DNA from: Neisseria lactamica NS19
GTDB lineage: Bacteria > Pseudomonadota > Gammaproteobacteria > Burkholderiales > Neisseriaceae
DNA length: 41,896 nucleotides
Assembly: GCA_000193795.2 (NCBI GenBank)
Contig: AEPI01000014.1
Coordinates: 1 to 41,896, forward strand
Reading direction: 5' to 3'
The translations under genes and the position numbers were made by a program. The notes beneath the pieces were generated by a model. That model saw only the letters and a program-made list of their open reading frames with translations, was not told the origin of the DNA and did not search any database. Of this stretch, positions 17,687 to 26,237 are shown in pieces. The first letter of the stretch is position 1. The number at the start of each line of letters is the position of its first letter.

Positions 17687-19096
17687 TTAGTTTTCAGACG
17701 GCATTCCCGCTTTGCTGTTTGCGGCTTGCAGTCCGGCGGGCGCATTGCCGGTTTGGGCGGCGGTTTCCTGAAGCACGCGCCGGCGGAAACGCATTCCCGA
17801 TGCGTGGTAAAACGGTTGCGGCGAAAACTGGCGCGAAACCTGCGAGGCGAAAATGCAGGCAATCAGCATCCAAAACAGCAGGTTTTGCCCGCCGGTCATT
17901 TCCATAACGATGACGGCGGAGGTAATCGGGGATTGTGTCGCGCCCGCCAGAAATGCCGCCATGCAGATGAGGACGATGATGTTTGCACCGGCGGATACGT
18001 TGGCGATGGAGGCGATGTGTTCGCCTAAGAATGCGCCTATGGTCAGCGAGGGGGTAAAGATGCCGCCCGGTATGCCCGCCCAATAGCTGAAAACGGTGGC
18101 GAGCCATTTTGCCGCCGCCAGACCGAAGGGGGCTTCGTAAACGCCGTGCAACGCCTGTGCGGCCTCGTGGTAGCCGGTGCCGTAGGTTTTGCCATGATAA
18201 AGCGTGCCCAATGCGGCAAGCAGCAGACCCATGACAGCCGCGAGCAGCAACGGACGGTTGCGGACGAAGCCTTGGATTTTGCGCGGGGAAAATGCCGCCG
18301 CGCCCTGATAGAGCAGCCGTCCGAACAGACCGCCCGCCGCGCCGCAAACCAGCCCGGCCGCCACGACCCACATCAAAATATTTTCCAACACGCCGCCGTT
18401 GAAACCGGAAAAATACGGGTTGTTGCCCTGAATGGCGACCTGTATGAAGCCGGAGGCGAGCACGCCCAAAAGAATCTGCCGCTCCCAACGCAGCATAATG
18501 CCGCGCCCGAGTTCCTCAATGGCGAAAATCACGCCTGCCAGCGGCGCGTTGAATGCGGCTGCCAAGCCGCCCGCCGCGCCTGCCGCCATCAAATCGTTTT
18601 CCTGCATCCCTTTGAATGCCAAACCGTGTTTTTTGCACCACGTGCCCCACGCGCCCATCACTGCCGCGCCGACTTGGACGGACGGGCCTTCGCGCCCGAT
18701 GGACGCGCCGAACAGCATACCCAAAAAGGTCAGCGGGATTTTCAGCAGTGTCGGTTTGAGGCGGAGCAGCCGTGTTTTTTGTGCGCCGTAGGGCAGCGAC
18801 AGCGAGGCGATGACTTGCGGAATACCGCTGCCGGCGGTAAAGGGGGCGAATTTGCGTGTGAACCACGCAATCAGAGGCAAACCCAAAGGAAGCGCGACCC
18901 ACGCGAACCACGGGTATTTTTGCACCCACGCGGCATTCAGTTCGAGGGCGTAGTCGGCAAGGCGGGCGAAAAACAGCGCGGTCAGGGCGACAAGCGCGGA
19001 GCCTGCCAGAAGGAACATAAAGGCGATGCTTTTGCGCGAAATGCGGCGGGTTTGGCGGATTTTGCGGCGTAGATTGCGGATGAGTGTGCGGAACAT
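17687..19096 (-). CDS. ClC-family chloride channel/antiporter
   Basis: The 469-residue membrane protein has the three ClC selectivity motifs: GSGIPQVIAS (about 112-121), FGASIGREGPSVQ (about 152-164, containing GREGP) and GGIFTPSLTIG (about 346-356). It has many hydrophobic helices and a basic N-terminus (RNLRRKIRQTRRISRKS). It moves chloride across the inner membrane, either as a channel or coupled to protons; I cannot decide which. The C-terminal tail after the last helix has no CBS domain. Its last codons run into an uptake sequence (ending MPSEN). It follows argJ in the same direction across a paired uptake-sequence terminator. Confidence 0.88.
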   Translation of the reverse strand: MFRTLIRNLRRKIRQTRRISRKSIAFMFLLAGSALVALTALFFARLADYALELNAAWVQKYPWFAWVALPLGLPLIAWFTRKFAPFTAGSGIPQVIASLSLPYGAQKTRLLRLKPTLLKIPLTFLGMLFGASIGREGPSVQVGAAVMGAWGTWCKKHGLAFKGMQENDLMAAGAAGGLAAAFNAPLAGVIFAIEELGRGIMLRWERQILLGVLASGFIQVAIQGNNPYFSGFNGGVLENILMWVVAAGLVCGAAGGLFGRLLYQGAAAFSPRKIQGFVRNRPLLLAAVMGLLLAALGTLYHGKTYGTGYHEAAQALHGVYEAPFGLAAAKWLATVFSYWAGIPGGIFTPSLTIGAFLGEHIASIANVSAGANIIVLICMAAFLAGATQSPITSAVIVMEMTGGQNLLFWMLIACIFASQVSRQFSPQPFYHASGMRFRRRVLQETAAQTGNAPAGLQAANSKAGMPSEN

Positions 19097-19117
19097 AAGG
19101 CGGTGGCGGGAAAAGCG

Positions 19118-19157
19118 GCTTTCAGACGGCCTGCCTGCCGGCGATGCCGTCTGAAGG
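19118..19157. terminator. Inverted uptake-sequence stem-loop after argJ
   Basis: TTTCAGACGGCC and GGCGATGCCGTCTGAA face each other across a GC-rich loop between argJ and the ClC gene. Confidence 0.65.
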
Positions 19158-19166
19158 CCGGCGGGT

Positions 19167-20387
19167 TTAGGAGCGGTAGTCGGCGTTGATGGAGACGTAT
19201 CCGTGCGACAGGTCGCAGGTATAGACGGTGGCGGCGGCCTGTCCGCGATGCAGCTTGATGCGGACGGTGATTTCGTCTTTCGCCATCACCGCCTGTCCTT
19301 GCGCCTCGGTGTAGCTTGCGGCGCGCCCGCCGTGTTCGGCAACCAGGATATCGTCGAGATACATTTCCACGAGGCCGGTGTCGAGGTCGGCAATGCCGGC
19401 ACAACCGATGGCGGCGAGCAGCCTGCCGAGGTTGGGGTCGGAGGCGAAAAAGGCGGTTTTGACCAGCGGCGAACGTGCCACGGCGTAGGCGGCTTGGCAC
19501 GCCTCTTCGCGGGTTTTGGCGTTTTGCACTTCGATGGTGATGAACTTGGTCGCACCCTCGCCGTCGCGGACGATGGCTTGGGCGAGTTCGAGCGCGAGGC
19601 TGCACAACAATTCTTTGAGTTGGGTGTAACGCGGGTCGGCGATGTTGTCGATTTCGCTTTGGCTGTTTTTGCCAGTGGCGATGATGACGAAGCTGTCGTT
19701 GGTGCTGGTGTCGCCGTCAACGGTGATGGTGTTGAAGGTTTCATCGGCGATTTCCTGCGTCATCAGTTGGAGGACGGGTTGGGAAACTTTGGCATCGGTG
19801 GCGATAAAGGCGAGCATCGTCGCCATATTCGGATGAATCATACCGGAGCCTTTGGCGATGCCGGTGGCGCGGACGGTGTGCTTTTCGCCGACTTTGCCTT
19901 CGCGCGAGGCGGCTTTGGGCACGGTGTCGGTGGTCATGATGGCGCGTGCCGCTTCGTTCCAAAAGGCAGGCTGCATTTTGGGCAGGGCGGCGATGATTTT
20001 GTCTGCGGGCAGCGGTTCGAGAATCACGCCGGTGGAGAAGGGCAGTACCTGGTTCGGTTTGCAGCCGATTTGCCGGGCGGCGGCGGCACACACTGCCAAA
20101 GCATCGATTCTGCCCTGTGCGCCCGTACCCGCGTTGGCGTTGCCCGTGTTGATGATGAGGGCGCGCACGCCGTCTTCGTCAAAAAGGTGCGATTTGGCGA
20201 TGTGGACGGGCGCGGCACAGAAACGGTTGGTCGTGAAGACTGCACCGACGGTGCTGCCGGCGGCTACGGCAATCAGCGTCAGGTCGGTATGCCCGGGCTT
20301 CTTCACGCCTGCTTGGGCGGTGTAGAGGGCAATGCCGTCGATGTCGGGCAGTTGTTCGGCGGTTTTTTCGGTCAGATTGACAGCCAT
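19167..20387 (-). CDS. argJ: ArgJ, bifunctional ornithine acetyltransferase / N-acetylglutamate synthase
   Basis: The 406-residue protein has the family's hallmark self-cleavage and nucleophile site, AKGSGMIHPNMATMLAF. Cleavage precedes the Thr within ATMLAF and gives alpha and beta chains. Other blocks are VFTTNRFCAAPV near the N-terminus, INTGNANAGTG, NTITVDGDTSTNDS and the ending YVSINADYRS. ArgJ recycles the acetyl group from N-acetylornithine to glutamate in cytoplasmic arginine synthesis. AAGGAG lies just before the ATG at 20387. It follows the lrgB-like gene in the map and is read in the same direction. Confidence 0.96.
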   Translation of the reverse strand: MAVNLTEKTAEQLPDIDGIALYTAQAGVKKPGHTDLTLIAVAAGSTVGAVFTTNRFCAAPVHIAKSHLFDEDGVRALIINTGNANAGTGAQGRIDALAVCAAAARQIGCKPNQVLPFSTGVILEPLPADKIIAALPKMQPAFWNEAARAIMTTDTVPKAASREGKVGEKHTVRATGIAKGSGMIHPNMATMLAFIATDAKVSQPVLQLMTQEIADETFNTITVDGDTSTNDSFVIIATGKNSQSEIDNIADPRYTQLKELLCSLALELAQAIVRDGEGATKFITIEVQNAKTREEACQAAYAVARSPLVKTAFFASDPNLGRLLAAIGCAGIADLDTGLVEMYLDDILVAEHGGRAASYTEAQGQAVMAKDEITVRIKLHRGQAAATVYTCDLSHGYVSINADYRS

Positions 20388-20453
20388 AACGGTTCTCCTT
20401 GCGAGTGTGTCGGCGTTCGGACGGCATGGGCTGAAATGCCGTCTGAAACGGGT

Positions 20454-21146
20454 TCAGAACCCCAAAACGGGGATAATCAGCGGCGCAATCAGCGCGGTCA
20501 GCACGCCGTTGAACGTCAGCCCCAGCCCCGCGTATGCCGCCATGCGGCGGCTGCGTTCGAGCGAGGCGGCAATGCCCATCGCGTGCGAAGCCGTGCCGAG
20601 CGACATACCCACGGATGAGGGCATGACGACCGTGTTCTTCAGCATTTTGTAACCGGCAATCTGCCCCACCAAACCGGCGATGATGACGGTGGCGGCGGTA
20701 ATGGCGGGAATGCCGCCGATGGAGCGGGTAATTTCGATGGCAATGGGGTTGGTTACGGATTTGGAGGCAAGAGAGAGAACGACTTCGCGTTCCGCGCCCA
20801 GCCATTTGGCAAAATACATCCCCGTAACGATGCCCGTAATGCTGCCTGCAAGTTGCGAAACGATGACGGGCATCCACTGGTTGAAGATTTTACGGCGGTT
20901 TTGGTAGAGCGGCACAGCAAGCACGACGACGGCGGGTTTGAGCCAGAAATCAATGAATTGTGCGGCGTTGTGGTACACCGCGTAATCGATGTTGAGGATT
21001 TTCAGGTAGGCAATCAGCGCAACCGTGCTGATTAGGACAGGATTGCAGAGGATGTTGCCCGTGCGCGTGCGCACGATAATCGCAAGCGCGTACACGGCAA
21101 GCGTGAGGAACAGCAGAACACTGGGCTGTTTTAGGATTTCATTCAT
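20454..21146 (-). CDS. LrgB/CidB-family membrane protein
   Basis: The 230-residue hydrophobic protein starts MNEILKQPSVLLFLTL. It has the LrgB-family stretches FWLKPAVVVLAVPLYQ, SLASKSVTNPIAIEI and GTASHAMGIAASLE. I chose the start at 21146 because its ATG overlaps the stop of the LrgA-like gene by four bases (ATGA), the usual arrangement of the pair; a longer open frame upstream covers that gene in another register. Such pairs act in murein hydrolase export, cell lysis control or, as shown in some bacteria, transport of small organic acids. The substrate is unknown here. Confidence 0.9.
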   Translation of the reverse strand: MNEILKQPSVLLFLTLAVYALAIIVRTRTGNILCNPVLISTVALIAYLKILNIDYAVYHNAAQFIDFWLKPAVVVLAVPLYQNRRKIFNQWMPVIVSQLAGSITGIVTGMYFAKWLGAEREVVLSLASKSVTNPIAIEITRSIGGIPAITAATVIIAGLVGQIAGYKMLKNTVVMPSSVGMSLGTASHAMGIAASLERSRRMAAYAGLGLTFNGVLTALIAPLIIPVLGF

Positions 21147-21490
21147 CGGATAATGCTCCGTATCCGGCGGTGAACCTTGCCCGTAACCAGCAGTACGCAC
21201 AAAGTGCTGGCGGAGGCGGAAACCAGTATCGAAAACCAATCGTCGGCAATCAAATCCAAATAGCCGATGACCGCCACGCAGGGCGGCACGAGGAACAGCG
21301 TCAGGTTTGCCATCAGCGCGTCGGTAAGCTGTTGCAGCCAAGACGTTTTGACCCAACCCGCCTGCAAAAGCGCAAATAACACGCCCATACCGACGATGCT
21401 TCCGGGTAGTTTGATGCCGGTCAGATGGACGGCGGTTTCGCCTGCGGCGAGGCAGCCGAGAATGATGAGGAGCGCGCGGATGATGTTCAT
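21143..21490 (-). CDS. LrgA/CidA-family holin-like protein
   Basis: The 115-residue protein has four predicted membrane helices. The family core is present: LGCLAAGETAVHLTGIKLPGSIVGMGVLFALL, then FLVPPCVAVIGYLDL. The C-terminus is basic (KVHRRIRSIIR). It is the first gene of the two-gene unit with the LrgB-like protein, overlapping it by four bases. LrgA/CidA proteins resemble phage holins and sit in the inner membrane. Confidence 0.9.
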   Translation of the reverse strand: MNIIRALLIILGCLAAGETAVHLTGIKLPGSIVGMGVLFALLQAGWVKTSWLQQLTDALMANLTLFLVPPCVAVIGYLDLIADDWFSILVSASASTLCVLLVTGKVHRRIRSIIR

Positions 21491-21635
21491 GTTGTGTGTG
21501 TCTGTCTTTTGACGGCGTTGCGATCAATTTGTTAACTGTTTAATCATAACGTCAAATATGCCGTCTGAAAAGCCGAAGCCCGCGCACAAATGCAAAACGG
21601 CACGGATAAACCGTGCCGCGGCAACCGGGGCGTGT

Positions 21636-21854
21636 TCAGACTTTGCGGTAGGGATTTTCCAAACCCTCGATCAGCGCGAGCAGGTAATCGCGCAACTGAC
21701 GTTCGCCGCAGCCCATCAGCAGCGCGTCTTCAAACGCGTCTTGTGCCGTCTGATACAGTTCGGACATATTTTCGGACATCACTTTGACCTTTTCGGTACA
21801 GGACACGATCTGTCCGTCATCGTCGTACCATTTGGGCATTTCGGGCATACTCAT
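21636..21854 (-). CDS. Small conserved-looking cytoplasmic protein, unknown function
   Basis: The 72-residue acidic protein (MSMPEMPKWYDDDGQIVSC...) has no membrane helix or signal. AAGGAA stands nine bases before the start. It begins 18 bases after the NlpC/P60 gene stop, so it is likely cotranscribed with it. Its helix-rich C-terminal half (QTAQDAFEDALLMGCGERQLRDYLLALIEGL) has no motif I can name. Confidence 0.7.
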   Translation of the reverse strand: MSMPEMPKWYDDDGQIVSCTEKVKVMSENMSELYQTAQDAFEDALLMGCGERQLRDYLLALIEGLENPYRKV

Positions 21855-21872
21855 TGCGTATTCCTTGGGAAA

Positions 21873-22454
21873 TCAGTTCAGAAAGCGGGACGGGTCGTTT
21901 TTTTTGACCCGGCGGGCGAACGCATATTTGCCGCTCCAATATTTGTGGCTCAGGCTGGTGATTTCGATATTTTTCCCTGTGCGCGGCGCGTGGATGAAGC
22001 GGTCGTTGCCGATGTAGAGCCCGACGTGGGAAATCCGGCTGCCGCCCAGCGTGCGGAAAAACACCATATCGCCCGGCTGCAATTCGCTTCGGGAAACGGG
22101 GGAACCCATCTGCGCCTGTTCTGCCGATGTGCGCGGCAGGTTGATGCCCATCGCGCGTCTGAAGATGTGTTGCATGAAGCCGCTGCAGTCGAAACCGGTA
22201 GAAACCGATGTGCCGCCGTAGCGGTAGGCGACACCCAAAAGCCCCATCGCGCTGCCGATGAGTTCGTCGGCATTGCCCGCCCGCCGGGCGGGGGCTTGGT
22301 TGACGGGTAAAACAGACTGTTCGTTTTCGGCAAACTGTTTGAGAATCTGCTCGCGGCTGCTGAGCAGGTTGGTCAACTCGTCGGCAAGGGCGGGGCGGAC
22401 GGCAAACATCAGCCACAAAACCGCCCAAACTGCCGGTTTGAAAAAAGAATCCAT
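21873..22454 (-). CDS. NlpC/P60-family cell-wall peptidase
   Basis: The 193-residue protein starts with a signal peptide (MDSFFKPAVWAVLWLMFAVRPALA). It then carries an NlpC/P60 domain: catalytic Cys in STGFDCSGFMQHIF (about 110-123), His in RISHVGLYIG (about 154-163) and a polar third residue in HAPRTGKNIEI. LQPGDMVFF is also typical. Family members cut the D-gamma-glutamyl-diaminopimelate bond or related bonds in peptidoglycan, in the periplasm. It is divergent from hslO, and the 245 bases between hold their promoters and no other gene. Confidence 0.92.
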   Translation of the reverse strand: MDSFFKPAVWAVLWLMFAVRPALADELTNLLSSREQILKQFAENEQSVLPVNQAPARRAGNADELIGSAMGLLGVAYRYGGTSVSTGFDCSGFMQHIFRRAMGINLPRTSAEQAQMGSPVSRSELQPGDMVFFRTLGGSRISHVGLYIGNDRFIHAPRTGKNIEITSLSHKYWSGKYAFARRVKKNDPSRFLN

Positions 22455-22699
22455 ATCGGTGTTTCCGCGCAGGAGGCATCGTGCCGCCGTGCGATGTTAT
22501 GCTGTATCAGTCGAAAATATCTTGTTGATTGTATATAAAAAAACGGCTGTTTGGCAAAAAACGGCTTGTTAGATTGAGTTAATATGTTGATTTTTATATG
22601 ATTTATTGAGAATTTAGGAAAGTGCGCCCGCCGTCCGCCTTGTTTTCGCACCGGCCGCAACCATATAGCCGCCATCCGAACAATCAATCAGAGAAAATC

Positions 22700-23608
22700 A
22701 TGAATCAAACCTCCATCGACCGCGCCGATGTGCGTACCCGCTTTATCTTCGACGATATGCCCGTGCGCGGGCTGCACGTCCGTCTGGAAAACGTGTGGCG
22801 GCACATTGTGAAACAGAAAAACTATCCCGCCGCCATCCGCCGCGCCTTGGGCGAGCTGCTGGCTGCCGGCGTTCTGCTGTCGGGCAACCTCAAAAACGAA
22901 GGCACGCTGATTGTGCAGGTTCAGGGGCAGGGAAGACTGAAAATGCTGGTTGCGGAAGCGACTTCCGAACGTACCGTCCGTGCGACCGCGCGTTGGGACG
23001 AAACCGCAGAAATAGCCGATGACGAAAGCCTCGGCGATCTTTTGGGCGAGGGCGGCGTGTTCGTATTGACGCTGCAACCCAAGGACGGCGAACCCTGGCA
23101 GGGCGTAGTGCCTTTGGAAGGCGGCGACATTGCGCAAATGCTGGTGAACTATATGAAGCGTTCCGAACAGCTCGATACGCACATCGTCCTGTCTGCAAGC
23201 GACGAAGCGGCGGACGGCCTGCTGGTGCAGCGTCTGCCCGAAGAAGAGCAGGCGGAAGAAGCGTGGGAATACGTCAGCACCTTGGCGCGCACGCTGACGG
23301 CGGCGGAGCTGGCAGAATTGGATGCTCAACATGTTTTGTACCGCCTGTTCCACGAAACGCCGCCGCGCGTATTCGAGCCGGAAACGTTTGAATTTTCGTG
23401 TACCTGTTCGCGCGGCAAGGTCAGCGATATGCTGTTGATGCTGGGCGGGGAAGAAGTCGGCGGCGTGGTGGCGGAACAAGGCAGCATCGAGGTTGGTTGC
23501 GATTTCTGCCACAGCAAATATGTGTTTGACGAAACCGATGTCAACGCGCTGTTCGGTGAGGATGTGGTCTGCGTTGCCCGAGAGCAGTCCGGACCTACCG
23601 TCCAATAA
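22700..23608 (+). CDS. hslO: Hsp33 redox-regulated chaperone
   Basis: The start at 22700 gives MNQTSIDRADVRTRFIFDDM and a 302-residue product of normal Hsp33 length. The N-terminal domain contains LGELLAAGVLLSGNLKNEGTL. The C-terminal zinc-binding redox switch shows CTCSRGK (CxC) and GCDFCHSKY (CxxC), with FDETDVNALF near the end. In the cytoplasm, oxidation releases zinc and activates holdase activity. The upstream extension of the frame (to 22622) has no ribosome site and is discarded. Confidence 0.96.
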   Translation: MNQTSIDRADVRTRFIFDDMPVRGLHVRLENVWRHIVKQKNYPAAIRRALGELLAAGVLLSGNLKNEGTLIVQVQGQGRLKMLVAEATSERTVRATARWDETAEIADDESLGDLLGEGGVFVLTLQPKDGEPWQGVVPLEGGDIAQMLVNYMKRSEQLDTHIVLSASDEAADGLLVQRLPEEEQAEEAWEYVSTLARTLTAAELAELDAQHVLYRLFHETPPRVFEPETFEFSCTCSRGKVSDMLLMLGGEEVGGVVAEQGSIEVGCDFCHSKYVFDETDVNALFGEDVVCVAREQSGPTVQ

Positions 23609-23632
23609 TCTTGTGCAACAAGGATAAATAGC

Positions 23633-23697
23633 CAAATGCCGTCTGAAAATCCCCACGGGGTGTTTCAGACGGCATTTTCATGTGTTTCAGACGGCAT
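23633..23697. terminator. Bidirectional terminator of paired uptake sequences
   Basis: AAATGCCGTCTGAAAA, a short loop and TTTCAGACGGCATTTT (to about 23680) form a strong stem-loop between the convergent hslO and mgtE genes. A further inverse copy lies at 23684-23697, ending at the mgtE stop. Confidence 0.85.
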
Positions 23698-25152
23698 TTA
23701 AAGCAGGAACAGGGTGGCGAGACCCAAGAAAATCAGGAAGCCGCCGGAGTCGGTAACGGCGGTAATCAGTACCGAGCTGCCCAGCGCGGGATCGCGTCCG
23801 AACTTTTCCATAATGACGGGAATCAGCACGCCGACGGTTGCCGCCAGCAGGAGGTTGAGCGTCATTGCGGCAACCATGACCAAGCCGATGCCGAGGCTGC
23901 CGTAAAGCAGCCACGAAACCGCCCCCATCACCGTTCCCCAGATGATACCGTTGACCAGGGCGACGCCGACTTCTTTTTTCAGCAAACGCCCCGCCTGCAT
24001 ATCCGTCAGCTGCCCCATCGCCATCGCACGGACAATCATGGTAATCGTCTGGTTGCCAGAATTGCCGCCTATGCCGGCGACGATGGGCATCAGCGCGGCG
24101 AGTGCGACGATTTTTTCGATGCTGCCTTCAAACGCGCCGATGACGCGGCTGGCGAGGAAGGCGGTACAGAGGTTGACGGCGAGCCACGTCCAGCGGTTTT
24201 TGACGGAATCCAAGACGGGGGCGAACAGGTCTTCCTCTTCCTGCAAACCTGCCATGTTCAACATATCGGCTTCGGATTCTTCGCGGATCACGTCCACCAT
24301 CTCGTCGACGGTAATCCTGCCGATGAGCTTTTTGTTTTCATCGACGACGGGCGCGGTTACCAAGTCATAACGTTCAAACGCCTGCGCCGCTTCTTCCACG
24401 TCGTCTTCGGGACGAAAGCGCACGACATCTTTCGCCATCACGTTTTCCACCAAGTCTTCGGGGTCGGCGACCAAAAGTTTGCGTATGGGCAGTACGCCTT
24501 GCAGCACGTCGTTTTCATCGACCACAAAAATCTTGTCGGTATGGTCGGGCAGGCTGTCGAAGCGGCGCAGGTAACGCAGCACCACTTCGCAGGCGACATC
24601 GGCGCGGATGCTGACCAACTCGAAGTCCATAATCGCACCGACCTGATGGTCTTCATACGACATTGCCGCCTTGACTTGGGCGCGTTCTTCCTCATCGCGC
24701 GTTTGCAGTGCTTCATAAACCACTTGGTGCGGCAAATCGTCTGCCAGCTCCGCCAATTCGTCCGCGTCCAAATCATCGACTGCCGCCAACAATTCGTCTT
24801 TGTCCATCGACTCGATCAGCGTTTCGCGGACTGCATCGGACACTTCCAGCAGGACTTCGCCGTCGTCTTCGGGTTTCACTAAAAGCCAGACGACGTTGCG
24901 TTCGCGTGGCGGCAGCGATTCCAATACCGCCGCCACGTCGGCGGGGTGCAGCTCGCTCAAGAGGACGGTCAGCTCGGTCAGCTTGTTGCTCAGCGGCGCG
25001 TCTTCGAGCGGCGTACCGTTTTCGATTTGTTCAAAAGCAGGTTCGAGGATTTCGCAGAGGGCGTGGACACGGTCGAAATCGGCGGAAGGGCGTTCTACAT
25101 CGTTTTCGATACCGTCGTTTTCAAGGTTCGGAGGGGTTTGTTCGATGCTCAT
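23698..25152 (-). CDS. mgtE: MgtE magnesium transporter
   Basis: The 484-residue protein has the MgtE layout. The acidic N domain contains LHPADVAAVLESLPPRER. Two CBS domains follow, with MDFELVSIRADVACEVVLRYLRR, ENDVLQGVLPIRKLL, AKDVVRFRPEDDVEEAA and ENKKLIGRITVDEMVDVI. The five-helix membrane domain carries PIVAGIGGNSGNQTITMIVRAMAMGQL, the conserved ion-pore segment, and ends LGLATLFLL. It is a gated Mg2+ channel in the inner membrane. GGAG precedes the start at 25152. Confidence 0.94.
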   Translation of the reverse strand: MSIEQTPPNLENDGIENDVERPSADFDRVHALCEILEPAFEQIENGTPLEDAPLSNKLTELTVLLSELHPADVAAVLESLPPRERNVVWLLVKPEDDGEVLLEVSDAVRETLIESMDKDELLAAVDDLDADELAELADDLPHQVVYEALQTRDEEERAQVKAAMSYEDHQVGAIMDFELVSIRADVACEVVLRYLRRFDSLPDHTDKIFVVDENDVLQGVLPIRKLLVADPEDLVENVMAKDVVRFRPEDDVEEAAQAFERYDLVTAPVVDENKKLIGRITVDEMVDVIREESEADMLNMAGLQEEEDLFAPVLDSVKNRWTWLAVNLCTAFLASRVIGAFEGSIEKIVALAALMPIVAGIGGNSGNQTITMIVRAMAMGQLTDMQAGRLLKKEVGVALVNGIIWGTVMGAVSWLLYGSLGIGLVMVAAMTLNLLLAATVGVLIPVIMEKFGRDPALGSSVLITAVTDSGGFLIFLGLATLFLL

Positions 25153-25340
25153 AAATGCTCCGCCCGCCGTGTGCGGGGAGGCATTTCGGCGGGATGGTTA
25201 TTGTCGTTTGGAATCGGATGGGGTGTTCAGTAAAAACGAACTGGGAAGGTCCATAATAAAAGCCCGAAAAATCAGGCGCGGGATTGGAAACGGCATTATT
25301 CTACTCCTTTTTGCGGGAAACGGCTTGCCGTTTGTCCGAC

Positions 25341-25376
25341 AAAATGCCGTCTGAAGCCTTTCAGACGGCATTTTTC
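25341..25376. terminator. Paired uptake-sequence terminator after gloB
   Basis: AAAATGCCGTCTGAAG and TTTCAGACGGCATTTTT form a short-loop stem directly downstream of gloB, which is read leftward. Confidence 0.85.
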
Positions 25377-25386
25377 GGACGGCGGG

Positions 25387-26139
25387 TCAGCGGTAGGCGT
25401 TTTTCAGTCCGCGCAGGGCGGCGAAGACTGCCAAACCGCTGTTTAAGGTTCGCCCCGTCAGGGTTTCGGCACGTTTGCGGACGGCGGGCTTGTCTGTCCG
25501 CAAAAACGGATTGACGCGGCGTTCGTGGGCGAGGGTAACGGGCAGGGTGGGCGTATGCGCCGCCGCTTTTAATGCTGCCTGAATGTCGGCATTGTCCGGC
25601 TCGATATGGGCGGCGAAACGCAGGTTGGCGGCGGTGTATTCGTGCGCCGGGTAGAACAGGGTGTCTTCGGGTAATTGGTTGAACCGTTGGAAGCTGTCGT
25701 AAAGCTGTTCGATTGTGCCGGTGAACACGCGTCCGCAGCCGGCGGAAAAAAGGGTGTCGCCGCAAAAGACGTGTATGCCGTCTGAAGCCTCGAGCAGGTA
25801 GCTGATGTGGCGGTCGGTATGGCCCGGGGTTGCCCAAACGGTAACGCGCCCTTCGCCAAAGGCGAACTGTGTGCCTGCGGTTACGGTGTGGGTGGCGGCT
25901 TCGATGTCGGTTTCACCGTAAACGGGCGATTCCATGTAGGCACGCCATAATGCGGCAGCACCGCCTTCGTGGTCGGGATGTGGGTGCGTAATCCAAGTTT
26001 GGGCGAGCATAAGGCGGTTGCGGACGAGGAATTCCAATACGGGTGTGGGGTCGGAGGGGTCGACGCAGACGGCATGGTTGCCCTCTTGTATCATCCAGAT
26101 GTAGTTGTCGGTCAGGGCTTTGACGGGTGTGATTTTCAT
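25387..26139 (-). CDS. gloB: Hydroxyacylglutathione hydrolase (glyoxalase II)
   Basis: The 250-residue metallo-beta-lactamase-fold enzyme begins MKITPVKALTDNYIWMIQEG. The binuclear metal site is visible as THPHPDHEGG (about 52-61, HxHxDH), ATPGHTDRHISY (about 108-119), FCGDTLFSAGCGRVF (about 129-143) and FYPAHEYT (about 167-174). RVNPFLR near the end is the family glutathione-binding element. It converts S-lactoylglutathione to lactate and glutathione in the cytosol, detoxifying methylglyoxal. It is a single gene with stem-loops on both sides. Confidence 0.93.
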   Translation of the reverse strand: MKITPVKALTDNYIWMIQEGNHAVCVDPSDPTPVLEFLVRNRLMLAQTWITHPHPDHEGGAAALWRAYMESPVYGETDIEAATHTVTAGTQFAFGEGRVTVWATPGHTDRHISYLLEASDGIHVFCGDTLFSAGCGRVFTGTIEQLYDSFQRFNQLPEDTLFYPAHEYTAANLRFAAHIEPDNADIQAALKAAAHTPTLPVTLAHERRVNPFLRTDKPAVRKRAETLTGRTLNSGLAVFAALRGLKNAYR

Positions 26140-26184
26140 GAGTGTTCCCCGGCGGCGGATGCCGTTTAAAGGATGGTATGACGG

Positions 26185-26216
26185 AATGCCGTCTGAAATA
26201 TTCTTCAGACGGCATC
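26185..26216. terminator. Paired uptake-sequence terminator after purL
   Basis: GAATGCCGTCTGAA and TTCAGACGGCATC lie between purL and gloB. Confidence 0.8.
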
Positions 26217-26237
26217 GGTTTGAGTTGGGTGGAACGC

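Noticed and set aside
19203..20618. 471-codon plus-strand frame opposite argJ
   Set aside because: Antisense shadow of the well-supported ArgJ gene; Gly- and Asp-rich with no domain.
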